Of a stretch of DNA of 22,743 bases, positions 8,126-14,848 are shown in pieces. Both the position numbers and the translations under genes were made by a program. The notes under the pieces are model-generated. The model had not been told where the DNA came from and made no database searches. It was given only the letters and a program-made list of their open reading frames with translations. Within the stretch, counting starts at the first letter, position 1; each line of letters begins with the position of its first letter. Source of the stretch: an uncultured Actinomycetes bacterium (GTDB taxonomy: Bacteria; Actinomycetota; Actinomycetes; S36-B12); assembly GCA_903918595.1 (NCBI GenBank), contig CAIXFB010000241.1:1-22743 (forward strand), read 5' to 3'.

Positions 8126-9631
8126 GTGGCATACGAATCCGCTGACGTCGTGATCGTTGGCAGTGGAATGGGCGGTGGCACCTTGGCGTGGGGCCTGGCC
8201 CAGCGGGGGATCAGCACGCTGGTCCTGGAGCGCGGCGACTTCTTGCCCCGCGAACCCGAGAACTGGTCGCCCGAAGCGGTTTTCGCTGAGCGTCGCTACA
8301 AGCCTGATGAAAAGTGGCTTGATGAGCAGGGCCGCGAGTTCAGCCCGGGCGTGCATTATGTGGTGGGTGGAAATAGCAAGGTGTACGGCGCTAGCCTGCC
8401 GCGCTTTCGTGAGCGTGACTTTGTAGAGACGGTGTATCCCGGTGCGATTTCTCCTGCCTGGCCGTTCTCATACGCAGATATCGAGCCCTATTACTGCGAC
8501 GCAGAAGCGTTGTACAAAGTGCACGGCAAAACTGGCGAGGATCCGAGTGAGCCGTGGCGCAGTCGGGAGTACCCCTATCCAGCACTGGCGCATGAGCCGT
8601 ACATCTCGGCCACGATTGATCGTTTGCGCGAATTCGGGGTGCACCCGAACAGCACGGCGATGGGAATAGACCTCAGCCCAGGTGGCTCCTGCATCAGGTG
8701 CCAAACCTGCGATGGATTTCCGTGCCGACTCGGAGCCAAGTCAGACTCGGAGACGTGTGCGCTGGGCCCAGCGTTGGCTGGTGGGAATGTGCGTCTGCTC
8801 ACGGGTGCGCGCATCACACGAGTGGAACTCGAACAGGGTCGAGTGGTAGCCCTACACGGCACGCGGGGCGGTGAACCCCTTGAAGTGCGCGGTGGTTCTT
8901 TTGTGCTGTCCGGCGGTGCTGTTAACTCGGTCGCGTTGCTGTTGGGATCAACGTCAGAAGAAGCCCCAGAGGGAATCGCCAATAGTTCGGGTTTGGTGGG
9001 CCGCAATTACATGGTGCATAACAACACTCATATTGCAGCGATAGATCCCCGCCGGATAAACGACGTGGTCTTCCAAAAGACGGTCGCGGTGAATGATTGG
9101 TACAACGACCTTGGCGATGGTTACCCGGGTGGCACGATCCAGTTGATCGGCAAAGTTCAGGGTTCGATGATGAAGACGCATGCCACGAGAGTGCCGCGCA
9201 AAATTCTCGACACCATGGCTGCGCGTAGCGTCGAATGGGTGGTGATGGCCGAAGACACGCCCTCGCCACTGAATCGAGTCACGGTCAATCGTGATGGGCG
9301 GATTGTGATCGCGTGGAAGCGCACTAATTACGAGCGGCACGAAGCACTGCTGGGAGCCGCACGTCGCATGCTCAAATCGGCCGGTTACACCGCTGTTTTT
9401 GAGCAGCGCTTCGACATCTCAATGAATAGTCACATGTGTGGGACAGCAGTAGCTGGCACCGATCCAGCAAAGAGTGTCCTTGATCCGTGGTGCCGATCGC
9501 ATGATGTACCAAATCTTTTCATTGTTGACTCGTCGTTCTTCCCCTCGAGCGCTGCACAAAATCCAGCCCTGACGATCGCGGCGCAAGCGTTGCGGGTGGC
9601 TGCAGAAACTGACTGGAACAAGGGAGTCTGA
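8126..9631 (+). CDS. GMC-family FAD-dependent oxidoreductase with Cys-rich insert
   Basis: This 501-residue flavoprotein belongs to the glucose-methanol-choline oxidoreductase family, which oxidises alcohols, sugars or sterols. The Rossmann FAD motif VGSGMGGG is at residues 11-18. GGNSKVYGASLPRFR at 81-95 matches the first GMC signature region. The C-terminal catalytic pair is visible as His436 (NSHMCGT) and Asn479 (QNPALTIAAQALR). An unusual cluster, CIRCQTCDGFPC at 189-200 (C-x2-C-x2-C-x4-C) with a further Cys211, could bind an Fe-S cluster or another metal, as some GMC dehydrogenase subunits do. No signal peptide or cytochrome partner is present. The substrate is unknown. The exonuclease III gene starts three nt downstream. 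Confidence 0.88.
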   Translation: MAYESADVVIVGSGMGGGTLAWGLAQRGISTLVLERGDFLPREPENWSPEAVFAERRYKPDEKWLDEQGREFSPGVHYVVGGNSKVYGASLPRFRERDFVETVYPGAISPAWPFSYADIEPYYCDAEALYKVHGKTGEDPSEPWRSREYPYPALAHEPYISATIDRLREFGVHPNSTAMGIDLSPGGSCIRCQTCDGFPCRLGAKSDSETCALGPALAGGNVRLLTGARITRVELEQGRVVALHGTRGGEPLEVRGGSFVLSGGAVNSVALLLGSTSEEAPEGIANSSGLVGRNYMVHNNTHIAAIDPRRINDVVFQKTVAVNDWYNDLGDGYPGGTIQLIGKVQGSMMKTHATRVPRKILDTMAARSVEWVVMAEDTPSPLNRVTVNRDGRIVIAWKRTNYERHEALLGAARRMLKSAGYTAVFEQRFDISMNSHMCGTAVAGTDPAKSVLDPWCRSHDVPNLFIVDSSFFPSSAAQNPALTIAAQALRVAAETDWNKGV

Positions 9632-9634
9632 CGC

Positions 9635-10453
9635 GTGCCCAAGCCCTGGAAAGTCATAACGGTCAATGTGAACGGGGTGCGGGCTGCCGGTCGCCGTGGA
9701 GGACTCGCGTGGCTGCGTGACTCGGGCGCTGATGTGATCTGTTTACAAGAGGTGCGGGCCACCCACGATCAACTTCATGAGGCGCTCGCGGAAAGTGGAT
9801 TGGACACCTGGCATGTGGCGCATGCGCCGGCTCCTGAGCTGGGCCGCGCGGGCGTTGCCGTACTGAGTCGCAATCAACCCTTGGCCGAGCGAGACCATGT
9901 GAAGGTGGATGGGATGGATGGCCTTGGTCGATGGGTCGAGGTTGATCTCGAAGCACCGTTTGGTCGGGTAACGGTGGTCTCGGTCTATGTGCACTCTGGT
10001 GAAGCGGGTACCCAGAAGCAGGCCGATAAATATGTATTCCTTGATGCCATGGGCAAACGGTTAGCGGCGTTGTCTCGTACAGCCAAGCGCGACGACTCGC
10101 ACGTGTTGGTCTGCGGCGATTTGAACATCGCTCATCATGAAGTCGACATCAAGAATTGGAAGGGCAATGTTGGAAAGGCCGGTTTCCTTGAGGACGAACG
10201 CGCGCACTTGACCTCGTGGTTCGCCAAGAGCTGGGTGGATCTGGGCCGGCGCCTCGGGGGAGAGGGGCCCGGACCGTATACCTGGTGGTCGTGGCGGGGT
10301 CAGGCTTTCGACAATGACGCAGGTTGGCGAATTGATTACCAGGTCGCCACCCCGGCGCTGGCCGATCGAGCAGAGCGGGTGGAGATTGGTCGAGCCCACA
10401 CCTATGCGGAGCGGTGGAGTGATCACGCTCCGGTGATCGTTGATTTCAGTTAA
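9635..10453 (+). CDS. xthA: Exodeoxyribonuclease III / AP endonuclease
   Basis: This Mg-dependent base-excision-repair enzyme incises DNA 5' to abasic sites and degrades from 3' ends. All hallmarks of the exonuclease III/APE1 family are present in 272 residues: TVNVNGVRAA (residues 9-18), CLQEVR with Glu39, GDLNIAH with Asp162 and Asn164, the WWSWRGQAFDNDAGWRIDY block at 217-235, and C-terminal SDHAPV (Asp263, His264). The start is GTG at 9635 with GGGAG about eight nt upstream inside the end of the GMC gene. Spacing from that gene is three nt, so the two are probably cotranscribed, an odd pairing for a repair enzyme. Confidence 0.95.
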   Translation: MPKPWKVITVNVNGVRAAGRRGGLAWLRDSGADVICLQEVRATHDQLHEALAESGLDTWHVAHAPAPELGRAGVAVLSRNQPLAERDHVKVDGMDGLGRWVEVDLEAPFGRVTVVSVYVHSGEAGTQKQADKYVFLDAMGKRLAALSRTAKRDDSHVLVCGDLNIAHHEVDIKNWKGNVGKAGFLEDERAHLTSWFAKSWVDLGRRLGGEGPGPYTWWSWRGQAFDNDAGWRIDYQVATPALADRAERVEIGRAHTYAERWSDHAPVIVDFS

Positions 10454-10475
10454 GTCGTCATCTATGACGTAGGGC

Positions 10476-10504
10476 CGCACCAGATACCCGTGGTGAGTGG
10501 TGCG
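10476..10504. terminator. Candidate bidirectional terminator hairpin after xthA
   Basis: CGCACCA (10476-10482) and TGGTGCG (10498-10504) form a 7-bp stem with a 15-nt loop, followed by TTT. It lies between the convergent ends of xthA (10453) and the small minus-strand gene (10548). A shorter inverted repeat, CGTCAT/ATGACG with a 2-nt centre, lies at 10456-10469. The large loop and short T-run make it a weak terminator at best. Confidence 0.4.
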
Positions 10505-10547
10505 TTTCCGACAATGCTCACCTTGGGTTCCGATGCGGCCCGAGAGG

Positions 10548-10715
10548 TCACAGACTGCGAGAAAAGATCGCGTCGATTTCCGAACGATCTGAAGGGGTCA
10601 GTGCCGATTGGCGCTGACGGTCCCACTCGCGGTACATCGACCGGCGAGATGCTGCATTCGGCGCATCCTCGTGACGGTCAAACATGGAAGCGAATAATTG
10701 TGCAAACGGTTTCAT
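10548..10715 (-). CDS. Small conserved-looking protein of 55 residues, function unknown
   Basis: I do not recognise a function. The minus strand carries an ATG at 10715, 55 sense codons and TGA at 10550-10548. The protein begins MKPFAQLFASMFDR and ends SEIDAIFSRSL, with a charged middle (MYREWDRQRQSALTPSDRSE) that looks helical. From memory, short actinobacterial proteins with a similar EIDAIFSR ending exist, but this was not checked. AGGAG stands nine nt before the ATG. A plausible promoter follows upstream: TTGGCC (10806-10801), 17 bp, CATAAT (10783-10778). It is transcribed away from the CstB-like gene and toward xthA. It is short enough to be missed by length-filtered gene calling. Confidence 0.6.
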   Translation of the reverse strand: MKPFAQLFASMFDRHEDAPNAASRRSMYREWDRQRQSALTPSDRSEIDAIFSRSL

Positions 10716-10770
10716 GGAGGGTCTCTCCTGTCTTTTCTTGTGTTAGGTGTGCCGGGGGGTCTCCCTGCCA

Positions 10771-10808
10771 CATAACGATTATGTCGCAAGTTTGTAGTTT
10801 GGCCAAAC
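10771..10808 (-). promoter_or_regulatory. Promoter/operator region of the small gene with two palindromes
   Basis: On the minus strand, TTGGCC (10806-10801) and CATAAT (10783-10778) are 17 bp apart and resemble a -35/-10 pair. The -35 lies within a perfect 12-bp palindrome, GTTTGGCCAAAC (10797-10808). The -10 lies within CATAAcgaTTATG (10771-10783), a 5-bp inverted repeat with a 3-bp centre. Symmetric sites over both promoter elements suggest binding of a dimeric regulator. This is inferred from sequence symmetry only. Confidence 0.4.
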
Positions 10809-10871
10809 AAATTAGCCGGCTTGTGCTTGTTGTCACACAAAGTTCACGCCGAGGACACTTTGCGGAAGCAC

Positions 10872-10900
10872 TGGACAGCCTATACCCCGGGGGGTATAGT
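10872..10900 (+). promoter_or_regulatory. Promoter of the CstB-like gene
   Basis: TGGACA at 10872-10877 and TATAGT at 10895-10900 each match five of six bases of the -35 and -10 consensus and are separated by exactly 17 bp. Transcription would start near 10907, giving a leader of about 31 nt with AAAGGA (10924-10929) eight nt before the ATG. The spacer is filled by the CsoR-type palindrome. Confidence 0.65.
10881..10898. promoter_or_regulatory. CsoR/CstR-family operator
   Basis: TATACCCCGGGGGGTATA consists of two perfect 8-bp arms, TATACCCC and GGGGTATA, around a GG centre. CsoR-family repressors (CsoR for Cu(I), RcnR for Ni/Co, CstR for sulfane sulfur) bind G/C-tract operators of the form ATACCCC-N-GGGGTAT. 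The site lies between -35 and -10 and overlaps the -10, ideal for repression. The downstream gene encodes a persulfide dioxygenase/rhodanese-like protein, the classic CstR target, so a persulfide-sensing repressor is the best guess. No CsoR-family gene is in the window. Confidence 0.7.
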
Positions 10901-10937
10901 TAGGATCAGTTTGATTCCATGCGAAAGGAAATCTCTC

Positions 10938-12422
10938 ATGACCACAGCCACCAGTGCCCCCCACGTTCTCGTCGTTGAAACGTCGGGATTGGGGGATCGC
11001 GGCTACATCGCTCACGATGGCGTGCATGCGATCGTGATTGATCCGCAACGCGATACCGATCGCGTTGAGCAGTTGATCGCCGAACACGGGCTCACCGTCA
11101 CGCATGTGGGCGAGACACATATTCATAACGACTATGTCAATGGTGGTTATCAGTTCGCGAAGACGCACGGTGCCCAATACATGGTTCCGGCTGGCGTCGA
11201 GTTGTCCTACCTGGCCGAGAGCAATGTCACCGCGGTGGGCGATGGCGATAGCTTCCGCGTTGGGGATCTAGACGTGGCGGTCGTGCACACTCCGGGCCAC
11301 ACCCCTCATCACATCTCCTTCGCGGTGAGCCGCGATAAGCACCCGGGTGCAGTGTTCACTGGCGGATCACTCCTCTATGGGACGGTGGGCCGCCCTGATC
11401 TGGTGGCGCCAGATCTCACCGTCAAGCAAGCGCATGACCAGTGGCACTCCGCCCACAAATTGGCCGATGGTCTTGCTGATGACACGGCGATCTTCCCGAC
11501 CCACGGATTCGGTTCATTCTGTTCATCGATTCAAACCGAAGGCGTGCAAACCTCGATTGGACAAGAAAAGGGCATCAACCCCGCGCTCACCCAAGTCGAA
11601 GGCGACTTTGTAGAGATGGTGCTCGCCGGCCTTGACGTCTTCCCCGCCTACTACGCCCACATGGGTCCGGCGAATGCCGCTGGCCCTGCACCCGTTGACC
11701 TTTCCCTACCAGCGCTTGCTGATCCGGCCGAACTTCGCCGCCGAGTGGCTGATGGTGAGTGGGTGGTCGATCTGCGCTCGCGCGAGATTTTCGCTGCCGG
11801 ACATGTGCCCGGCTCCATCAATTTCGACCTCAATGGAGCCTTCGTCAACTACCTCGGCTGGATGATTCCGTGGGGAACGCCGGTCACGTTGCTCGGCTCG
11901 ACCAAGGAGCAGGTTGCGGCTGCCCAAAGGGAACTCGTACGCATTGGGATCGATCGGCCTGCAGCGCACGCAGTGGGTGGCCCTGAGGCGTGGGTCCAAG
12001 CTGGCGAACCCACAGATGAAATTCGTCGTGTCGATTTCGATGAATTGGCGAAGGAATGGAAGAAGAATCCGGCTGCCTTGGTGATTGACACCCGACAAAT
12101 CTTGGAATGGGAGTCTGGGCATGTGGCCGGTGCCATATTTATCCCCTTCTACGAAGTACTCGACAGAATGTCTGAAATTCCGACCGAACAAGACGTATTC
12201 GTCTACTGCGGTTCGGGTTATCGCGCATCTGCAGTGGCATCGCTTCTTCAGCATCACGGTTACGACAACGTGATCCATGTAGATGACTCGTTCGCAAATG
12301 CAGCGGGTGCCGGATTAAGCATCGTCTCGGAGACACCCCCAGCCCGGGAACCGGGCTGGACCTGGACTGCATCACGGGCCAACGTTCGCACCTATGGGCC
12401 GGCCAGGGCGCACATTCAGTAG
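10938..12422 (+). CDS. CstB-like metallo-beta-lactamase/double-rhodanese sulfur transfer protein
   Basis: The protein has 494 residues and the domain order of CstB. A metallo-beta-lactamase domain (1-245) carries THIHNDY (His61, His63, Asp65), HTPGHT (His121) and PTHG (His189). A first rhodanese domain (about 260-358) has no Cys in its active-site loop (LLGSTKE) and is probably inactive. A second (about 365-462) has a complete loop CGSGYRA with Cys424. CstB-type enzymes oxidise persulfides and transfer sulfur, yielding sulfite or thiosulfate during sulfide detoxification. Oddly, FTGGSLL stands where ETHE1 has TGDALL, so the third iron ligand of ETHE1 is Gly143 here. ATG 10938 is chosen for its Shine-Dalgarno sequence and for lying downstream of the operator; an in-frame ATG at 10821 would place promoter and operator inside the gene. 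Confidence 0.85.
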   Translation: MTTATSAPHVLVVETSGLGDRGYIAHDGVHAIVIDPQRDTDRVEQLIAEHGLTVTHVGETHIHNDYVNGGYQFAKTHGAQYMVPAGVELSYLAESNVTAVGDGDSFRVGDLDVAVVHTPGHTPHHISFAVSRDKHPGAVFTGGSLLYGTVGRPDLVAPDLTVKQAHDQWHSAHKLADGLADDTAIFPTHGFGSFCSSIQTEGVQTSIGQEKGINPALTQVEGDFVEMVLAGLDVFPAYYAHMGPANAAGPAPVDLSLPALADPAELRRRVADGEWVVDLRSREIFAAGHVPGSINFDLNGAFVNYLGWMIPWGTPVTLLGSTKEQVAAAQRELVRIGIDRPAAHAVGGPEAWVQAGEPTDEIRRVDFDELAKEWKKNPAALVIDTRQILEWESGHVAGAIFIPFYEVLDRMSEIPTEQDVFVYCGSGYRASAVASLLQHHGYDNVIHVDDSFANAAGAGLSIVSETPPAREPGWTWTASRANVRTYGPARAHIQ

Positions 12423-12448
12423 CGCTCTGTGCGCGTAATCTGCACGGT

Positions 12449-12497
12449 CAGCCCCGGCTTCTTGGACATATGCAACGATGTCCTCCGGCCGGGGCTG
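12449..12497. terminator. Strong two-part hairpin between the CstB-like gene and fbiC
   Basis: The outer arms CAGCCCCGGC (12449-12458) and GCCGGGGCTG (12488-12497) pair over 10 bp. The inner arms GGACAT (12464-12469) and ATGTCC (12478-12483) pair over 6 bp around an 8-nt loop, with a small internal loop between the stems. It begins 27 nt after the CstB-like stop and ends 53 nt before fbiC. It lacks a U-tract, which is common for actinobacterial terminators. A structured leader acting on fbiC is the alternative; no known riboswitch class is recognised. Confidence 0.5.
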
Positions 12498-12550
12498 CAT
12501 CATGCGGTGTCGACATTGTGATGTGAGAAACGAGATAGGAGCGGTCGGTC

Positions 12551-14848
12551 GTGGCTGAACGTTTCCGCAGCACAGCAATTACCTACTCGCCGAAGGTATT
12601 CATCCCACTCACGATGTTGTGTCGGGACAAATGTGGGTACTGCACCTTCGCCCAATCACCCGCCCACCTGCCTGCTCCGTATCTCTCCATTGACGAAGTG
12701 CTGGAAATAGCCCGACAAGGTGCTGAGGCAGGGTGTCACGAAGCCCTTTTCACTCTTGGTGAGTTTCCCGAGGAGCGATACCCAGTAGCTCGTGAGTGGC
12801 TCGATGCCGCCGGTTATGCGACCACCATCGATTACCTTGTGGCTGCTGCTCAAGCCGTGATCGATGAAACCGGATTGCTGCCACATGCAAACGCTGGTGC
12901 AATCTCTCGCGCTGATCTCGCTGCTTTGCGCACAGTCTCGCCGAGCCAGGGAATGATGATCGAATCATTGAATCCAGACTTAGCGGCCCATCGCGGTGCG
13001 CCAGATAAGGACCCGAGCCGCAGACTCGCCACCCTTGAATGGGCAGGTGAGCTATCGATCCCGTTCACCACAGGGATTCTGGTGGGTTTCGGTGAAAGCC
13101 GAGAGGATCGAATCGCAGCTCTCGAGGCCATCGCTGAGTCCCATGACCGGCACGGCCATGTGCAAGAAGTAATAGTGCAAAATTTTGTGCCCAAACATGG
13201 CACCCTGATGCGAAATGAACCTGCATGTTCCGTGGCTGATTTGGTCGATGCAATTGCCTTGGCGCGGGTGATCCTTCCGGCAACAGTGCACGTTCAGGCA
13301 CCACCGAATTTGGTCGACGATCCTGGTCTCCTCATCGACGCCGGCATTGACGACTTTGGCGGGGTGTCACCCGTCACGGCTGATCACGTCAACCCAGAAA
13401 AGCCATGGCCAACGCTGGACGCCCTGCGTCAGGTGGCTCAGTCGCGAGGCTTCGAACTCACGCCGCGTTTGACCGTGTATCCAGAATTTGCACGGGCAGC
13501 TGATCGCTGGATTGACCCAGCGCTGCATTTTGCGGTGCTCGACCGCTCAGATGCCCAAGGGTTGGGTCGCGATGACCCGGGTGCTGTGTTCCCTGAGCGT
13601 TATCAGCAGGCCGCCAACGTAGGCACGGGTGCCGAAGTAATTCAAATCGGACGTCGATCAACAGCTTGGTATTCAGGTTCGGATCGCACCCCCATGCAAT
13701 TGATCCCCGGCACAGGCAGCGCCTCTGGTGCTGTCCGTGAAGTACTTGATGGAGTGCGGGCAGGTCAAGAAGTGAGCGAGGAACAGATTGTCACGCTCTT
13801 CTCTGCGCGTGGCCGCGAAGTTGTTGCAGTGGCGGAACTCGCTGACCAGCTCAGATCCTCTGTCAATGGCGACGTCGTGACATTTGTCAAGAATCGCAAC
13901 ATCAACTACACAAACGTGTGCACATTCAAGTGCACGTTTTGTGGCTTCTCCAAGGGTCCGTTGTCACTGAACTTACGCGGTGCACCGTACCTGCTCAGTG
14001 ATGAAGAGATTGCTGAAAAGGTTCGTGAAGCGGCAGCGCTCGGTGCCACTGAAGTGTGTTTACAAGGTGGCATCCACCCGGACTTTGATGGCGACTACTA
14101 CATCCGGGTTGCCACCGTTGTGTCGCAGGCGGTACCAGAAATGCACATCCACGGCTTCACCGCGCTTGAAGTGACCGAGGGGGCCCGGCGATTGGGCGAG
14201 CCATTAGTGGACTACCTGACACGGCTCAAGCAAGCGGGATTGAAATCCTTGCCCGGAACAGCCGCCGAAATTCTTGATGACCAAATTCGAGCAATAATCT
14301 GCTCAGACAAGATCAATACTCAAGAGTGGCTCGATGCGCACGAAGCGGCCCACTCGATTGGTCTGCATTCCAATGTCACGATTATGTTCGGCAGCATCGA
14401 ACACCCAGAAAGTTGGGCTCGCCACATCGTTCGTACACGGGATCTGCAAAAGCGCACAGGTGGTTTCGCGGAGTTCGTGCCACTTCCCTTCGTACACATG
14501 GCGTCGCCGATCTATTTGAAGAGGGCGGCAAGACGTGGACCTACTTGGCGTGAGACGGTGCTGATGCATGCCGTAGGGCGGATCGCCTATCACGGTTGGA
14601 TCGACAACATTCAAGCCTCATGGGTTAAACTCGGCGTCATAGGAGCTCAGCAGTTGCTCTCCGCCGGAGTCAATGATTTAGGTGGCACTTTGATGAATGA
14701 AAATATCTCGCGAGCTGCTGGGGCAACCCACGGCCAGGGAATTACTGAACAAGAATTCCGCGAGGTAGTGGAACCGATTGGTCGGACCCTTGCGCAGCGC
14801 GGTACAAGCTATGCGCGCATTCCAATCGCCGAAGTAGTCACCGCATGA
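12551..14848 (+). CDS. fbiC: FO synthase (bifunctional CofG-CofH)
   Basis: FbiC makes 7,8-didemethyl-8-hydroxy-5-deazariboflavin (FO), the deazaflavin core of coenzyme F420, from tyrosine and a ribityl-pyrimidine intermediate of flavin synthesis. The 765 residues hold two radical SAM halves, each with a CxxxCxxC [4Fe-4S] motif: Cys24/28/31 (CRDKCGYC, CofG-like) and Cys457/461/464 (CTFKCTFC, CofH-like). Further CofH marks are FCGFSKG, CLQGGIHPDFDG and the block around HGFTALEV. The GTG start at 12551 has AGGAG nine nt upstream. M. tuberculosis FbiC is somewhat longer (about 856 aa), mainly at the N-terminus. The gene overlaps the next one by four bases (ATGA), so F420 synthesis is translationally linked to an AA_synth-EthD-P450 series. 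Other fbi genes are not in the window. Confidence 0.95.
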   Translation: MAERFRSTAITYSPKVFIPLTMLCRDKCGYCTFAQSPAHLPAPYLSIDEVLEIARQGAEAGCHEALFTLGEFPEERYPVAREWLDAAGYATTIDYLVAAAQAVIDETGLLPHANAGAISRADLAALRTVSPSQGMMIESLNPDLAAHRGAPDKDPSRRLATLEWAGELSIPFTTGILVGFGESREDRIAALEAIAESHDRHGHVQEVIVQNFVPKHGTLMRNEPACSVADLVDAIALARVILPATVHVQAPPNLVDDPGLLIDAGIDDFGGVSPVTADHVNPEKPWPTLDALRQVAQSRGFELTPRLTVYPEFARAADRWIDPALHFAVLDRSDAQGLGRDDPGAVFPERYQQAANVGTGAEVIQIGRRSTAWYSGSDRTPMQLIPGTGSASGAVREVLDGVRAGQEVSEEQIVTLFSARGREVVAVAELADQLRSSVNGDVVTFVKNRNINYTNVCTFKCTFCGFSKGPLSLNLRGAPYLLSDEEIAEKVREAAALGATEVCLQGGIHPDFDGDYYIRVATVVSQAVPEMHIHGFTALEVTEGARRLGEPLVDYLTRLKQAGLKSLPGTAAEILDDQIRAIICSDKINTQEWLDAHEAAHSIGLHSNVTIMFGSIEHPESWARHIVRTRDLQKRTGGFAEFVPLPFVHMASPIYLKRAARRGPTWRETVLMHAVGRIAYHGWIDNIQASWVKLGVIGAQQLLSAGVNDLGGTLMNENISRAAGATHGQGITEQEFREVVEPIGRTLAQRGTSYARIPIAEVVTA

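Noticed and set aside
10597..10618. 9-bp hairpin GTCAGTGCC/GGCGCTGAC with GATT loop
   Set aside because: It lies inside the small minus-strand coding region and has no T-run on either side. The stem is probably a chance result of codon composition, so it was not called a terminator.
10490..10903. A 137-codon open frame on the plus strand in the gap after xthA
   Set aside because: It has no family resemblance, runs across the hairpin at 10476-10504, the small-gene promoter and the CsoR-type operator, and overlaps the better-supported minus-strand gene at 10548-10715.
10821..10937. Upstream in-frame start for the CstB-like gene
   Set aside because: The added 39 residues are not family-like and would place the promoter and operator inside the coding region. 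ATG 10938 has a proper ribosome-binding site.
11706..12278. A 190-codon minus-strand frame inside the CstB-like gene
   Set aside because: It is antisense to both rhodanese domains, has no recognisable motif and lacks a start signal.
12510..12539. Promoter for fbiC (TCGACA and GATAGG)
   Set aside because: The -35 is plausible but GATAGG matches only three of six -10 bases and overlaps the Shine-Dalgarno sequence, so it was not listed as a feature.
12372..12578. A 68-codon minus-strand frame spanning the CstB-like gene end and the fbiC start
   Set aside because: It overlaps two well-supported genes and the hairpin, and its sequence matches no family I know. Part of it looks protein-like, but the hairpin explains the unusual composition.
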